Shown piece by piece: positions 8,196-17,388 of a DNA stretch of 64,000 nucleotides. How positions within the stretch are numbered: the first letter of the stretch is position 1; the number at the start of each line of letters is the position of its first letter. Made by a program: the position numbers and the translations under genes. The DNA is from Mesorhizobium sp. M1B.F.Ca.ET.045.04.1.1 (GTDB lineage Bacteria > Pseudomonadota > Alphaproteobacteria > Rhizobiales > Rhizobiaceae): positions 6,549,001 through 6,613,000 of the forward strand of contig NZ_CP034448.1 in NCBI RefSeq assembly GCF_003952465.1. Reading direction: 5' to 3'. The notes beneath the pieces were generated by a model, which was not told the DNA's origin, did no database searches, and worked only from the letters and a program-made list of their open reading frames with translations.

Positions 8196-9724
8196 CAGCC
8201 GAGACCGAGCTTTGCCGCGAGGCCGATGCGCTGCAACTTGCCGGTCGCGCCCTTGGGGATCTCGTCCAGGATCACCACCTTGCGCGGCACCTTGAAGTCG
8301 GCGAGCCGGGTCGAGGCAAAGCCGCGGATATCGGCCTCGCTGGCGCTCTGGCCTTCGCGCAGCACTATCGCCGCCGCGACCTCCTCGCCGAGCTTGTCAT
8401 GCGGCATGGCGAAGGTGACGACCTGCGCCACCGCCGGATGGTCCATCAGCACGCCGTCGACCTCGAGCGGCGAGATCTTCTCGCCGCCGCGGTTGATGAT
8501 CTCCTTCAGCCGGCCGGTGACGCGCAGGTAGTTGTCCTCGTCGAGCACCCCCTGGTCGCCGGTGTGGAACCAGCCATGGGCGAAGGCGCTGGCATTGGCG
8601 TCCGGGTTGTTCTCGTAGCCGGCGGTGACGTTCGGGCCGCGAATGACGATCTCGCCGATCTCGCCCGCTTTGAGCAGCCGTCCGTCCGGCGCCATGACGG
8701 CCACTTCCGGTCCCGCCGACGCGCCGACGCTGCCCGGCTTGCGCTGGCCCGGCGGCAGCCGGTTGGACGCCATCTGGTGGGCAGCCTCGGTCATGCCGTA
8801 GGACTCGATCACCGGACAGCCGAAGGTCGCCTCCAGCTCGGCCATCACCTGCGCCGGCAAGAAGGCCGACGACGAGCGGATGAAACGCAAATTTGCTCCG
8901 GCGAGCTGTTCGGCGTTGCGCGCGGCGCGCGGCAGGATCGCCTGATGCATGGTCGGCACCGCCGTGTACCAGCTCGGCTTCGCTTCGGAGAGCCACTGGA
9001 AGAAGCGCAGCGCGTTGAAGCCCGGCGTGCAGAAGACGCTGCCGCCGGCGGCGAGCGAGGAGAGCACGGCCGCGATCAGTCCGTGGATGTGGAACAAAGG
9101 CATGATGTTGAGGCAGCGATCGGCCGGGCTCAGGCCAAGTGTCGCGCCGATGTGGGCGGCCGAAGCGGCGAGATTGGCGTGGCTGAGCGGCACCAGTTTC
9201 GGACGCGAGGTGGTGCCGGAAGTGTGAAGTAGAAGCGCGGTGTCCCCATCCTCGGCCAAGCCCGACAAAACAGGCGGGCCGACCGGGTCACCCTCGATCG
9301 CGAAGACACCGGCCGGCGCGCCGGCCGGCACGATCAAGCGCAGCACAGGGATGCCGAGACGTTCGGCAACCTCGACCGAGGGACCTGCCTCGTCCTTGCC
9401 GACCAGGATCGCCTTGACGCCGATATCGCTCAGATAGAAATCGAGCTCGTCGGCCCGGTAAGCCGGATTGAGCGGCGCGGTGGAAGCGCTTGCTGCGACC
9501 GCGATGAAGGCCGTCGCCATCTCGGGGCCGTTCGGCAGCACGATGGCGACGCGATCGCCACGGCCGATGCCGAGCGCGTTGAGCCGCGCCACCGTCTCGC
9601 CAATCAGCCGGCGCAGCCCGCCATGCGAGAGGGCTGTCCGTTCGGGCGCCGCGATGGCCGGCGCGTCTGAGGCTCCCGGTGCAAGGCGATGGGCAAGATC
9701 GGTGGCGTTTTCGTTGTTTGTCAT
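8195..9724 (-). CDS. acyl-CoA synthetase, oxalyl-CoA synthetase (AAE3/Pcs60)-like
   Basis: An AMP-forming acyl-CoA ligase of 509 residues. The AMP-binding motif LLLHTSGTTSRPKLVPLSH is at about 164-182, SYGMTEAAHQMASNRLPP follows, and the C-terminal GKLQRIGLAAKLG provides the catalytic lysine. The blocks PLFHIHGLIAAVLSSL and PSWYTAVPTMHQAIL closely resemble plant AAE3 and yeast Pcs60 oxalyl-CoA synthetases, so a small carboxylic or dicarboxylic acid is the likely substrate. It overlaps the reductase gene by one base and follows the gamma-glutamyltransferase gene, so it probably works on a product of that pathway. Confidence 0.85.
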   Translation of the reverse strand: MTNNENATDLAHRLAPGASDAPAIAAPERTALSHGGLRRLIGETVARLNALGIGRGDRVAIVLPNGPEMATAFIAVAASASTAPLNPAYRADELDFYLSDIGVKAILVGKDEAGPSVEVAERLGIPVLRLIVPAGAPAGVFAIEGDPVGPPVLSGLAEDGDTALLLHTSGTTSRPKLVPLSHANLAASAAHIGATLGLSPADRCLNIMPLFHIHGLIAAVLSSLAAGGSVFCTPGFNALRFFQWLSEAKPSWYTAVPTMHQAILPRAARNAEQLAGANLRFIRSSSAFLPAQVMAELEATFGCPVIESYGMTEAAHQMASNRLPPGQRKPGSVGASAGPEVAVMAPDGRLLKAGEIGEIVIRGPNVTAGYENNPDANASAFAHGWFHTGDQGVLDEDNYLRVTGRLKEIINRGGEKISPLEVDGVLMDHPAVAQVVTFAMPHDKLGEEVAAAIVLREGQSASEADIRGFASTRLADFKVPRKVVILDEIPKGATGKLQRIGLAAKLGLG

Positions 9725-9774
9725 GGTTCCAGACTATGTTTCGAACGATCGGCCGATGTCCAGCAAAGGCCTGC

Positions 9775-11382
9775 TCAATATCCGAGCGCCAGGCCGTCCT
9801 TGCGCGGATCGGAAGCGCCGGTCAGCGTGCCTTTTTCCCAATCGATCAGCACCGCCTGTCCGCCGCCAAGCGGATGGTCGGGCTCGACGACACGATGGCC
9901 ACGGCGACGCAGGCCCTCGATGGCGTCGGCACGAACGCTGCGCTCGGCCTCGACGACGTCATGGTTGTAGAAGACTCGCGCGGCATCCAGCGCCTGCTGC
10001 GGATCCATGCCGAAGTCGATCATGTTGGTCAAAAGATGCACATGGCCGAAGGGCTGGTAGCCGCCTCCCATGACGCCGAAGGGCATCACCGCGCGGCCAT
10101 TCTTCGTCATCATCCCCGGCATGATCGTATGCATCGGCCGCTTGCCCGGCGCTATTGCGTTCGGGTGCTTCGCATCGAGCCGGAAGCTCGAGCCGCGGTT
10201 CTGCAGCACGACACCGCTCTTGGGACCGACGACGCCGCTGCCGAAGGAATAATAGGTCGAGTTGATGAAGCTCACCGCGTTCAAGTCACGGTCGACGACG
10301 GTGATGTAGACCGTGTCGCTGCCCGGCAGGTCGAGGCGCGGAAGATTGGTCATGGCACGCTCAGGATCAATCGCGGCGCGGAGACGATCGGCATAGGCGC
10401 TGGAAAGCAGCTCCTTCACCGGCACAGCGACATGGTCCTGGTCGGCGATCAGGTTGTCGCGATCGCGATAGGCCAGCCGCCCGGCCTCGATTTCCAGATG
10501 CAGGCGCTCGGCGCCATTCGGGTCGAGCGCAGCAAGATCGAAGCCGGAGAGCACGTTCAGCATCAAGAGCGCGGTCAGGCCCTGGTTGTTCGGCGGCATC
10601 TGGTGGATGTCGTGGCCGCGATAGGAGGTGCCGAGCGCGGTCTTGTAATCGCCCTTCGTGGCGGCGAAGTCGTCAAGCGTGTGCAGTCCACCCAGTTCGC
10701 GAAGCCGGCCGACAATATCCTCGGCCACTGCCCCCTCGTAAAAGCCGGCGCGGCCCTTTGCGGCGATGACGCGCAGCGTCTCGGCGAGTTCCGGCTGGCG
10801 ATGCACATCGCCGGCCTTCGGCGGCTTGCCGCCCGGCAGGAAGATGCGAGTTGCCACCTCGTCGGCCGACAGATCGGTTTCAGGATCAGCCCAGTCGAAG
10901 GCGACGCGGTCATGCACGACATAGCCTTCTTCGGCATAATGGATGGCCGGAGCAAGAGCATCGGCTATGCCCTTGCGGCCATGGTCCTCCAGCAGCCGGC
11001 ACCAGGCGTCGACGGCACCGGGAACGGTGACCGCGTGCGGGCCCTGTTTCGGCAGCTCGCTAAAACCCTTTTCCAGGTACCAGTCGACCGTCGCTGCCTT
11101 GGGCGCGCGGCCCGATCCGTTGAAGGCAAGCACCTCGCCCTGCCCCTTCGGGCAATAGAGGACAAAACAGTCGCCGCCGACGCCGGTCGATTGCGGCTCG
11201 ACCACAGCCTGTACGGCGGCGGCGCAGACCGCCGCGTCCATGGCGTTGCCGCCGGAGCGCAGCATGTCGATGGCCGCAAGCGTCGACAGAGGATGCGAGG
11301 TCGCGGCCATGGCTTCGGTGGCGCGGACCGGCGAGCGGCCTGGGAACTGGAAATCACGCATGCTGGTATTGGTATCCCTCAC
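9775..11382 (-). CDS. ggt: gamma-glutamyltransferase family protein, no signal peptide
   Basis: An Ntn-hydrolase of 535 residues that is expected to self-cleave and then hydrolyse or transfer gamma-glutamyl groups. The predicted nucleophile is Thr357 in GSDTVYITVVD; the downstream NSTYYSFGSGV and the glycine pair in MPFGVMGGGYQP fit the small subunit. The N-terminal substrate region includes STGVGGDCFVLY. There is no hydrophobic signal peptide, unlike exported E. coli GGT, which points to a cytoplasmic enzyme acting on imported compounds. The GTG at 11382 follows the permease stop by one base; an ATG at 11361 is an alternative start. It lies between the permease and ligase genes of one operon. 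Confidence 0.9.
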   Translation of the reverse strand: MRDTNTSMRDFQFPGRSPVRATEAMAATSHPLSTLAAIDMLRSGGNAMDAAVCAAAVQAVVEPQSTGVGGDCFVLYCPKGQGEVLAFNGSGRAPKAATVDWYLEKGFSELPKQGPHAVTVPGAVDAWCRLLEDHGRKGIADALAPAIHYAEEGYVVHDRVAFDWADPETDLSADEVATRIFLPGGKPPKAGDVHRQPELAETLRVIAAKGRAGFYEGAVAEDIVGRLRELGGLHTLDDFAATKGDYKTALGTSYRGHDIHQMPPNNQGLTALLMLNVLSGFDLAALDPNGAERLHLEIEAGRLAYRDRDNLIADQDHVAVPVKELLSSAYADRLRAAIDPERAMTNLPRLDLPGSDTVYITVVDRDLNAVSFINSTYYSFGSGVVGPKSGVVLQNRGSSFRLDAKHPNAIAPGKRPMHTIMPGMMTKNGRAVMPFGVMGGGYQPFGHVHLLTNMIDFGMDPQQALDAARVFYNHDVVEAERSVRADAIEGLRRRGHRVVEPDHPLGGGQAVLIDWEKGTLTGASDPRKDGLALGY

Positions 11383-11383
11383 T

Positions 11384-12184
11384 TCAACGTCCGCGGCCGA
11401 AAAGCTGGGCGGCGGACAACAAGACGATCGATAGCACGATCAGGCAAGTCGAAATGGCGGCAATCGTCGGATCGATCTGGTCGCGCAGCGCATTGAACAT
11501 GCGACGCGTCAGCGTCGTCGTCTCGCCGCCGGAAATGAACAACGAGACCACGACCTCGTCGAAAGAGGTGATGAAGGCGAACAGCGCGCCCGACACGATT
11601 GAGAAGCGCAGCTGCGGCATGGTCACCTGGAAGAAGGCGGCGAAGCGCCCGGCGCCGAGGCTGCGCGCGACCATCTCCTGGTTCATATCGTAGGAGCGCA
11701 GTCCCGACAGGACTGTGAGCACGACCAGCGGCAGCGCTTGCACGGTATGGGCGATGACGAGGCCGGTCAGCGTGTTGTTGAGGCCGATGCGGGCGTAGAG
11801 AAAGAAGGTGCCGATGCCGATCAGGATGACCGGGATGATCAGCGATGCCGTGAGCAGCGCATTGATGGCGCCGGTCAGCCGCAGCGTGCCGGCGTTGATG
11901 GCGTAGGCCGCGGCGGTGCCGAGCGGCGTCGCCACGATCGCCGTCATAACCGCCACCTTGACCGAGACGATGGTGGCGTCGCGCCACTCGACGGAGCCGA
12001 AATAGCTTTCATACCAGCGCAGCGACCATTGCTCGGGCGGGAACTGCAGCAGCGTCGAGCCGGAGAAGGACATGATAACGATGATCACCGAAGGGGCGAT
12101 CAGGAACAGCATGACGAAGCCGCCGAGCAGATAAAGCCAGAGGCGTTGCCAGTGCGAGATGGGCAGGCTGTTTTCCGTGCTCAT
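11384..12184 (-). CDS. polyamine-type ABC transporter permease (PotC-like)
   Basis: An inner-membrane subunit of 266 residues with six predicted helices. The cytoplasmic EAA loop that docks the ATPase is visible as EMVARSLGAGRFAAFFQVT. The ATG at 12184 overlaps the stop of the preceding permease (ATGA), so the longer open frame upstream is not coding. It pairs with the permease at 12181-13104 and the ATPase at 13101-14237. The substrate family is inferred from the spermidine/putrescine type of the whole set. Confidence 0.9.
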   Translation of the reverse strand: MSTENSLPISHWQRLWLYLLGGFVMLFLIAPSVIIVIMSFSGSTLLQFPPEQWSLRWYESYFGSVEWRDATIVSVKVAVMTAIVATPLGTAAAYAINAGTLRLTGAINALLTASLIIPVILIGIGTFFLYARIGLNNTLTGLVIAHTVQALPLVVLTVLSGLRSYDMNQEMVARSLGAGRFAAFFQVTMPQLRFSIVSGALFAFITSFDEVVVSLFISGGETTTLTRRMFNALRDQIDPTIAAISTCLIVLSIVLLSAAQLFGRGR

Positions 12185-13104
12185 CGCCGGCTCCATACGC
12201 CGGTGGCGCGGGCGCCGAGCAGCCGCTGGAACAACCCTAAGAGCGCCAGCGTGACGGCAAGCAGCACGACGCCGAGCGCGGCGCCCGCGCCCCAGTTGGA
12301 ATAGAGGCTGGTGGCCTGCTCCATGCGCATCGCCCACATGATGACCTTGCCGCCGCCCATCAGCGCCGGCGTGACGAAGAAGCCGAGGCAAAGCACGAAG
12401 ACGATGACGACGCCGGACGCCAGGCCCGGCAGCGACAGCGGGAAGAATATCTGCCGGAAAGTGGCGGCGGGGCTGGCGCCGAGATTCATGCCGGCGCGCA
12501 GGCAGTCGACGTCGATGGTCTTCATCGAGGCGTAGAGCGGCAGCACCAGGAACGGCAGCATGATGTGGGTCATGCCGATGACGACGCCGGCGAAATTGTT
12601 GGCAAGCGGCAGCGGCTGGCCGATCAGCCCGAGGTCGATCAGCCAGTTGTTGATGAGGCCCTTGCGCTGCAGGATGACCAGCCAGGCATAGGTGCGCACC
12701 AGCACCGAGGTCCAGAACGGCAGGATGACGAAGATCAGGCAGATCGAGGCCGCGCGGCGCGGCAGCTGCGACAGCATATAGGCCAACGGATAGCCGAACA
12801 GCACGCAGGCGCCGGTGACCATGAAGGCGACCTTGAACGTCGTAGCAAAGGTCTTGATGTAGGACGCCTGCTCGAAGAAACGCGCGTAGTTGGCGGCGCT
12901 GAGCTGACCGGTCTCGTCGAACAGCGAGAGCCAGAACAGCCAGCCGATCGGCACGATGATGACGGCGAAGACCAGGAACAGCCCGGGCGATAGCAGCGCC
13001 AGCAGCCCCAGCGCCTGGCGCCGGGCATCGGCGCGCAGCGCATCGGCGTTCAGCACGCCGTCCGGCCTGCCGGCATGGTCGAGGCTGGCGGACCCGACGC
13101 TCAT
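12181..13104 (-). CDS. polyamine-type ABC transporter permease (PotB-like)
   Basis: A 307-residue inner-membrane subunit starting MSVGSASLDHAG. The first helix LGLLALLSPGLFLVFAVIIV is near residue 35, and the EAA loop is DCLRAGMNLGASPAATFRQI. The ATG at 13104 overlaps the ATPase stop by four bases (ATGA), and its own stop overlaps the next permease in the same way, so all three are translationally coupled. The N-terminal extension predicted from earlier starts lies inside the ATPase gene and is rejected. Confidence 0.9.
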   Translation of the reverse strand: MSVGSASLDHAGRPDGVLNADALRADARRQALGLLALLSPGLFLVFAVIIVPIGWLFWLSLFDETGQLSAANYARFFEQASYIKTFATTFKVAFMVTGACVLFGYPLAYMLSQLPRRAASICLIFVILPFWTSVLVRTYAWLVILQRKGLINNWLIDLGLIGQPLPLANNFAGVVIGMTHIMLPFLVLPLYASMKTIDVDCLRAGMNLGASPAATFRQIFFPLSLPGLASGVVIVFVLCLGFFVTPALMGGGKVIMWAMRMEQATSLYSNWGAGAALGVVLLAVTLALLGLFQRLLGARATGVWSRR

Positions 13105-14237
13105 TGATCCGCCACCAGCACGACATCCTGAGCATCGATGCCAAGCGTGATCGGCTCGCCGGGCGCCGGCAGCTTCGCCAGCACGTCCGAGCGGCAATAG
13201 TCGCGCAACGTCACTTGCCGGCCGTCGCGCAGCGTCGCGTAGCAGATGAAGCTGTCACCCTGATAGATGACATCGCCGACGGTCGCCGGCAGCATATTGA
13301 GTGTGCCGGCCTGTTCCGCCTCGGCGACCAGCCGCAGCTTTTCCGGCCGCACCACCATCAGATGCCGGCCGGCGGACGGCGCCGCACCGTTCATGCGCAG
13401 CTTCCTGTCCTCATGCCAGACGCTGCCATTGCGGCATTCGACCGGGATGAAGTTGGATTCACCGATGAAGCCGGCGACGAATTTTGTCCGTGGCCTGGCG
13501 TAGAGGGCTTCGGGCTGGTCGATCTGCTCGATGCGGCCGGCGTTCATGACGGCGATGCGGTCCGACATGGTGATCGCCTCACGCTGGTCGTGCGTGACAT
13601 AGACGGTCGTCATGCCGAGCCGGCGGTGCAGGTTGCGCAGCTCGATCTGCATATGCTCGCGCAGGCCTTTGTCGAGCGCCGACAGCGGCTCGTCCATCAG
13701 CACGATGCGCGGCTCGAAGACAATGGCGCGGGCCAGAGCCACTCGCTGGCGCTGGCCGCCGGAAAGCTGGTCGACGCGGCGCTCGCCCAGGCCTTTCAGT
13801 TGCACCAGATCGAGCGCCCTCTCCACACGCTCGGCCGTTTCCGCCGCCGACACGCGCCGCTGCTTCAGCGGAAAAGCGATGTTGTGGAAGACGTTCATAT
13901 GCGGGAACAATGCATAATTCTGGAACACCATGCCGATGTTGCGCTTGTGCGGCGGCATGGTGATGATCTCCTCGCCACCGACTTTGATTGAGCCGGCATT
14001 GGCGCGCACGAACCCCGCCAGGATCATCAGCAACGTCGTCTTTCCCGAGCCCGACGGGCCGAGCAGCGTCAGGAATTCTCCGGCGGCGACGTCGAGGCTG
14101 AGGTCGCTCAGGATGGAGAGAACGCCAAAGCGCTTCTCGATGCCGTGGATGCCGATGGGAAGCGCGGACGGCGCGAGAGACAAGAGCATCTCCTTCAACT
14201 CCGGATCATTGTCGGCGAACGGTACGGAGCGGCGCAT
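13101..14237 (-). CDS. polyamine-type ABC transporter ATPase (PotA-like)
   Basis: A 378-residue ATPase. Walker A GPSGSGKTT is at 60-68, the signature LSGGQRQR at 158-165, Walker B VLMDEP at 179-184, followed by the switch histidine in VTHDQREA. A C-terminal TOBE domain (about 270-378) with MVVRPEKLRLV and VGDVIYQGDSF is usual for PotA/FbpC. The ATG at 14237 has GGAG nine bases upstream. It lies 24 bases after the binding-protein gene, and its end overlaps the permease start. Confidence 0.92.
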   Translation of the reverse strand: MRRSVPFADNDPELKEMLLSLAPSALPIGIHGIEKRFGVLSILSDLSLDVAAGEFLTLLGPSGSGKTTLLMILAGFVRANAGSIKVGGEEIITMPPHKRNIGMVFQNYALFPHMNVFHNIAFPLKQRRVSAAETAERVERALDLVQLKGLGERRVDQLSGGQRQRVALARAIVFEPRIVLMDEPLSALDKGLREHMQIELRNLHRRLGMTTVYVTHDQREAITMSDRIAVMNAGRIEQIDQPEALYARPRTKFVAGFIGESNFIPVECRNGSVWHEDRKLRMNGAAPSAGRHLMVVRPEKLRLVAEAEQAGTLNMLPATVGDVIYQGDSFICYATLRDGRQVTLRDYCRSDVLAKLPAPGEPITLGIDAQDVVLVADQ

Positions 14238-14261
14238 AATGGGCCGCTCCGTACAGGTTCA

Positions 14262-15302
14262 TCATTGCTGGATCAGGTTGTTGAACTTCTCGGTCGCCTC
14301 GACGAGGTTGTCGCTCCAGAATGCGGGATCCTGCAACACCTGCTTCTTGACGTTTTCCGGTGCGGAATTGATGTCCTTGATGCGCTCCTGCGGGATCTTG
14401 CCGGTCTCGAAGGCCTTCTCGTTGGCCGGGCCGTTGTCGACATAGAGCGGCAGGTTGGCCTGGAGGTCGGGGCTGACGAACTTGGCCAGCGCCTTCATGG
14501 CGATATCCTTGTTCTTCGAGCCCTTCGGAATGACCATGCAGTCGGCGGTGAGCACGCCCTGGTCGAAGGAGAAGCTGACCGGTGCGCCTTCCTTCTTCAA
14601 GGTACCGGCGCGTCCGTTCCAGATGCTGGCCATATCGACCTCGCCGTCCTTGACGAGCTGCATGGCCTGCGCGCCGGACGTCCACCAGGCATCGATGTGA
14701 CCGCGAACCTTGTCGACCGATTGCAGCGCGCCGTCGATGTCGACCGGATAGACCTTGTCGATCGGGAGCCCCTCGGCGAGCGCGGCGACGCTCAGCGTTT
14801 CCGTCGCCTGGCTGCCGGAAAGCGCGCGGCGGCCGGGGAATTTTTCCACGTCCCAGAAATCGGCCCAGCTCTTCGGTCCCTTGTCGCCGAAGACATCGGT
14901 GCGGTAGATCAGCACGACCGAGGTGTAGGAGATGCCCACCCAATCGTCATGGACGAGCTTGGGGTTGATGCCGCTCTTGTCGATGACGTTGTAATCGAGT
15001 TTCTCGAACAGGCCTTCCTTGGAGCCGCGCGCGCATTCGTCGGCGCCAAGCTCGGTGATGTCCCATTTGACTGCGTTGCCGGTGACCTGAAGGCGCACGT
15101 CGTCGAGGCCGTTGGTGGTGTCCTGCTTGATGGTGATGCCGAGCTCCTTGGCCGTAGGATCGAAGAAGGCCTTGGTCTGCGCCTCCTGATAGGTGCCGCC
15201 CCATGAGGCGACGGTGATGGTGTCGGCGGCCGATGCCGGAACGGCGACTGAGGCCAGCAGGCCGGCGGCGGCCAGGCCGCGCATGCAAATTGTCTTCGTC
15301 AT
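14262..15302 (-). CDS. polyamine-type ABC transporter substrate-binding protein (PotD/PotF-like)
   Basis: A periplasmic solute-binding protein of 346 residues. The signal peptide MTKTICMRGLAAAGLLASVA ends PASA-AD. The mature part starts TITVASWGGTYQEAQTKAF, a pattern of the COG0687 spermidine/putrescine group, and shows hinge-region blocks such as PKSWADFWDVEKFPGRRAL and the ligand-side DIDAWWTSGAQAMQLVKDGEVDM-like segment (here HIDAWW). The ATG at 15302 has GGAG eight bases upstream; the open frame extends further but is unsupported. It is the first gene of the operon that runs to 7209. Exact ligand unknown. Confidence 0.9.
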   Translation of the reverse strand: MTKTICMRGLAAAGLLASVAVPASAADTITVASWGGTYQEAQTKAFFDPTAKELGITIKQDTTNGLDDVRLQVTGNAVKWDITELGADECARGSKEGLFEKLDYNVIDKSGINPKLVHDDWVGISYTSVVLIYRTDVFGDKGPKSWADFWDVEKFPGRRALSGSQATETLSVAALAEGLPIDKVYPVDIDGALQSVDKVRGHIDAWWTSGAQAMQLVKDGEVDMASIWNGRAGTLKKEGAPVSFSFDQGVLTADCMVIPKGSKNKDIAMKALAKFVSPDLQANLPLYVDNGPANEKAFETGKIPQERIKDINSAPENVKKQVLQDPAFWSDNLVEATEKFNNLIQQ

Positions 15303-15352
15303 TTTCGCTTCTCCAACCGGTGTTCCCGTTATCGTTGATTTGGTATGCGAAT

Positions 15353-15362
15353 TTGTATACAA
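15353..15362. promoter_or_regulatory. candidate GntR operator TTGTATACAA
   Basis: A perfect 10-base palindrome in the divergent region between the binding-protein gene and the GntR gene, about 50 bases upstream of the former's start. FCD-type GntR regulators favour TNGTATACNA-like sites, so it is a good candidate for the product of the gene at 15536. Confidence 0.55.
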
Positions 15363-15535
15363 TTTTGAGTGTAATTCGTGGGAAGCCGATGTCAACATGG
15401 GTCGTGCGGTTTTTAGCGGCGATGCACAAAGGCTCGGCCCGGAGCGTTTGCTCCTGTCGAAACGGCGCCTGGTTCAAGCAGGCGCTAAAAGGCACTAGAC
15501 TGCGAATCCATAACTGACCGTTGGAGGCGGGACGT

Positions 15536-16237
15536 TTGAGCAAGGAACGGAAAAACACGCTGCGCGACTCGGTGTTCGAGAAGCTGAAGGCGATGATCAT
15601 CACAGGCCAAATCCCGCCGGGCGGCCGCGTGACCGAAAGCGACATCGCCGAGCGCCTGAAGGTAAGCCGCACGCCGGTGCGCGAGGCCTTCAACCGGCTG
15701 GAACGCGACGGGCTGGTGATCGGGCGTCCGCGCCAGGGCTATGTGGTCGCCGAATTCAACATCAACATGTTCCGCGACGCCTTCGATATTCGCGAGCTGC
15801 TCGACGGGCGCGCGACCGAGCTTGCGGCGGCCAACGCGACCGCCGCCGACAAGGCGAGGCTGCGCGAGATGCTCGCCGAATGCGAACGGCTGGCGGCGAT
15901 CCCCGACCGCAGCACGCGTGAGAAATTCGAGGAATTGCAGGTCGGCATCGACCTGCACCGGGTGATCGCCGAAATCAGCGGCAACGAGATGCTCTACGGG
16001 ATGCTTTGCGGCATCCTCGACAAATGCCAGCAATATGTCTGGACGGAGCTTTTGTGGCTGGACGAGTGGAAGCTCACCCGCGAGGAGCATACCGGCATTG
16101 TTGACGCGATCTGTGCCGGTGATGTCACCCTTGCCGGCGAGCGCGCCCGTGCGCATGTGCGCGGCTCACGCGAGAACATCCTGCGCCTGCTGCAGGCCAA
16201 ATCCGACTACCAGGGGTTTTTCGCCAAGGCGTCGTGA
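15536..16237 (+). CDS. GntR-family regulator (FadR/FCD subfamily)
   Basis: A 233-residue repressor-type regulator. The winged helix (about 8-70) contains RDSVFEKLKAMIITGQIPPG and the recognition segment RLKVSRTPVREAFNRLERDG. The all-helical FCD ligand domain follows, with DLHRVIAEISGNEML near residue 140 and the metal-ligand histidine in ARAHVRGSRENIL. The TTG at 15536 has GGAGG eight bases upstream; a TTG at 15521 overlaps that site. It is divergent from the polyamine-type operon starting at 15302 and so probably its regulator. It converges with the ATPase gene ending at 16246. Confidence 0.9.
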   Translation: MSKERKNTLRDSVFEKLKAMIITGQIPPGGRVTESDIAERLKVSRTPVREAFNRLERDGLVIGRPRQGYVVAEFNINMFRDAFDIRELLDGRATELAAANATAADKARLREMLAECERLAAIPDRSTREKFEELQVGIDLHRVIAEISGNEMLYGMLCGILDKCQQYVWTELLWLDEWKLTREEHTGIVDAICAGDVTLAGERARAHVRGSRENILRLLQAKSDYQGFFAKAS

Positions 16238-16245
16238 CGGGGCCT

Positions 16246-17388
16246 TCAGCTCGATAGCATCGGGCAGTTGGCGCCGCGCCGCAGGCTTATATGCGCCACA
16301 TCGCCGACGTTGAACTGAAAACCGTCGGCGCGGCGTGGAGCATCGATGACGATCGAAGTCCCCTGCCCCAGCTCGGCGTGGAGGCGCAGCGTGCGGCCGT
16401 GAAAGACGATGCCGCTCACCCGCGCCGGCGCGGTGCCTTCGGCGGCTTCGGTGGCCGCCAGCAGATCCTCCGGCCGAACGCCGATGGTGCGCGTATCGCC
16501 CGCCGCCGGCGTTTCGCCGCTGTCAGAGACTGCCTCCAATGGCAGCTGGCCGGCGGCGAAGCGCAAACGCTCGCCGTCGCGGCCGACAAAGCGCGACTGA
16601 AGAAGATTCATCGTGCCGATGAAGGACGCGACGAACTTCGTCGCGGGCCAATCGTAGAGCGTTGCCGGCGGCGCGATCTGCTCGATGCCGCCCTTGTTCA
16701 TGACGACGATGCGGTCGGAGATCGATAGCGCCTCGGTCTGGTCGTGAGTGACCATGACGAAGGTGGTGCCGAGCCGCGATTGCAGCCGCTTCAGCTCCAC
16801 CTGCATCTGCTCGCGCAGATGCGCGTCGAGCGCCGACAGCGGCTCATCGAGCAGGAGCACGCGCGGCTCGCAGACAATGGCGCGGGCAAGCGCCACGCGC
16901 TGGCGCTGGCCGCCGGAAAGCTCGAAGATACGGGCGCCGAGCTTGTCGGCAAGCCCCACCATGTCGAGCGCTTCGCCGACGCGGCGCGCCTGCTCGGTGC
17001 CGGACAGTTTGCGCAGCGACAGGCCGAAGCCGACGTTCGCCGCGACATCCATATGCGGGAACAACGCATAGTCCTGGAAGACGGTGTTGACCGGCCGGTC
17101 GAAGGGCCTCAGGCCGGTGATGTCGCGGCCTTCGAGCAGGACATTGCCGCTGGTCGGGCTCTCGAAGCCGGCGATGACGCGCAGGCTCGTCGTCTTGCCG
17201 CAGCCGGAGGGGCCGAGCAGGGTCAGAAACTCGCCAGCGGCAATATCGAGGTCGACGGTATCAAGACCGATCACGCCACCTGGAAAGACCTTTGAGACTT
17301 TCTGCAGCCGAACTAATGGTTCCCGCAATTCCGGACGGAAAACCGCTTCGCGCTTTTCCTGGAATTGCTCTGAGGCATCAGGCGCCAT
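16246..17388 (-). CDS. polyamine-type ABC transporter ATPase (PotA-like) with a repeat-encoded N-terminus
   Basis: A 380-residue ATPase: Walker A GPSGCGKTT at 59-67, signature LSGGQRQR at 147-154, Walker B LLLDEP at 168-173, and a C-terminal TOBE domain with GVRPEDLLA. The ATG at 17388 lies inside the end of the upstream HTH-cupin gene (11-base overlap). Residues about 7-23 (EQFQEKREAVFRPELRE) are encoded by a 46-base palindromic repeat found elsewhere between genes. Conserved sequence starts only after it, at LVRLQKVSKVF. If translation began downstream, a TTG in the repeat's edge would be the only nearby choice. It serves the permeases at 19293-20998 and the binding protein at 18194-19264. 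Confidence 0.88.
   Translation of the reverse strand: MAPDASEQFQEKREAVFRPELREPLVRLQKVSKVFPGGVIGLDTVDLDIAAGEFLTLLGPSGCGKTTSLRVIAGFESPTSGNVLLEGRDITGLRPFDRPVNTVFQDYALFPHMDVAANVGFGLSLRKLSGTEQARRVGEALDMVGLADKLGARIFELSGGQRQRVALARAIVCEPRVLLLDEPLSALDAHLREQMQVELKRLQSRLGTTFVMVTHDQTEALSISDRIVVMNKGGIEQIAPPATLYDWPATKFVASFIGTMNLLQSRFVGRDGERLRFAAGQLPLEAVSDSGETPAAGDTRTIGVRPEDLLAATEAAEGTAPARVSGIVFHGRTLRLHAELGQGTSIVIDAPRRADGFQFNVGDVAHISLRRGANCPMLSS
17324..17369. repeat. 46-base palindromic repeat inside a coding sequence
   Basis: It differs from the intergenic copy at 4662-4707 at only two of 46 positions by eye. It lies within the first 25 codons of the ATPase gene ending at 16246 and is read in frame as residues about 7-22. 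Confidence 0.85.

Noticed and set aside
11384..13144. 586-codon frame that would merge two permeases
   Set aside because: Only its last 266 residues are permease-like; the earlier part is an off-frame reading of the other permease gene.
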